Origin: Ifrita kowaldi
Taxonomy: Eukaryota > Chordata > Aves > Passeriformes > Cinclosomatidae
Direction of reading: 5' to 3'
Length of the DNA: 64,000 bases
NCBI GenBank assembly: GCA_013398055.1
Contig: VZRS01010764.1
Location: 28,276 to 92,275 of the forward strand
This document shows positions 63,987-64,000 of the stretch, one piece after another (the stretch's first letter is position 1; each line of letters starts with the position of its first letter). A program made the translations under genes and the position numbers. The notes under the pieces were generated by a model. That model saw only the letters and a list, made by a program, of their open reading frames with translations. It was not told where the DNA came from and made no database searches.

Positions 63987-64000
63987 TGGCGCCCAACGTG
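63987..64000 (+). other. Retroviral primer binding site, tRNA-Lys type (cut by window edge)
   Basis: TGGCGCCCAACGTG at the extreme right edge is complementary to the 3' end of lysine tRNA (the Lys1,2 type, ending ...CACGTTGGGCGCCA). All 14 visible bases agree, and the usual 18-base site is cut short by the window. It begins 5 nt after the proposed LTR end, slightly more than the typical 2-3 nt. In retroviruses this site anneals the tRNA that starts minus-strand DNA synthesis, so an internal retroviral region should begin just beyond the window. Confidence 0.88.

Noticed and set aside
1..64000. CRISPR arrays, bacterial operons or a phage-type defence system
   Set aside because: There are no regularly spaced repeats, ribosome binding sites or tightly packed frames, and the overall composition is that of vertebrate noncoding DNA.

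Overview
The window looks like gene-poor, AT-rich vertebrate nuclear DNA, most likely from a bird. The reasons are the absence of dense or operon-like coding sequence, the very low density of interspersed repeats, one short old CR1 LINE fragment, and two LTR-retrovirus elements whose layout resembles avian ERVs. A turtle or crocodilian is not excluded, because they also carry CR1. I found no rRNA, tRNA, CRISPR array, bacterial gene or confidently identified protein-coding gene. The many open frames of 60 to 184 codons start at chance ATGs, often overlap open frames on the other strand, and match no family I know. The window is best read as an intergenic desert or the inside of a very large intron.

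Layout. 1-2003 is featureless. 2004-2579 is a probable solo LTR with TG...CA ends, a near-perfect 5-bp target duplication and a poly(A) signal. 2580-17200 is AT-rich noncoding DNA with a homeodomain-site-rich patch near 8.4 kb and two strong inverted repeats (11.5 and 14.9 kb). At 17242-17336 the minus strand has a 95-bp candidate exon with good splice signals and a membrane-segment-like peptide, not assigned to a gene. 17.9-31.9 kb is noncoding, with a G-quadruplex motif (24.9 kb) and a perfect hairpin (30.5 kb). 31.9-32.5 kb holds a possible TATA-type promoter and first exon ending in a strong splice donor. 33-62.6 kb is noncoding with another hairpin, simple repeats, a low-confidence 3'-exon-like frame on the minus strand (44.9-45.3 kb) and a few GC-richer patches. 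62.69-62.80 kb is a CR1 fragment. From about 63.65 kb to the right edge lies the 5' LTR of an endogenous retrovirus, followed by a primer binding site that matches the 3' end of lysine tRNA over all 14 visible bases. The retroviral body lies beyond the window.

The most solid biology is the two retroviral elements. The retrovirus cut by the right edge deserves the most attention because an intact primer binding site suggests a fairly young insertion. The candidate exon, promoter and enhancer-like patches are inferences from motifs and would need comparison with other genomes. I did not see a convincing novel system here.
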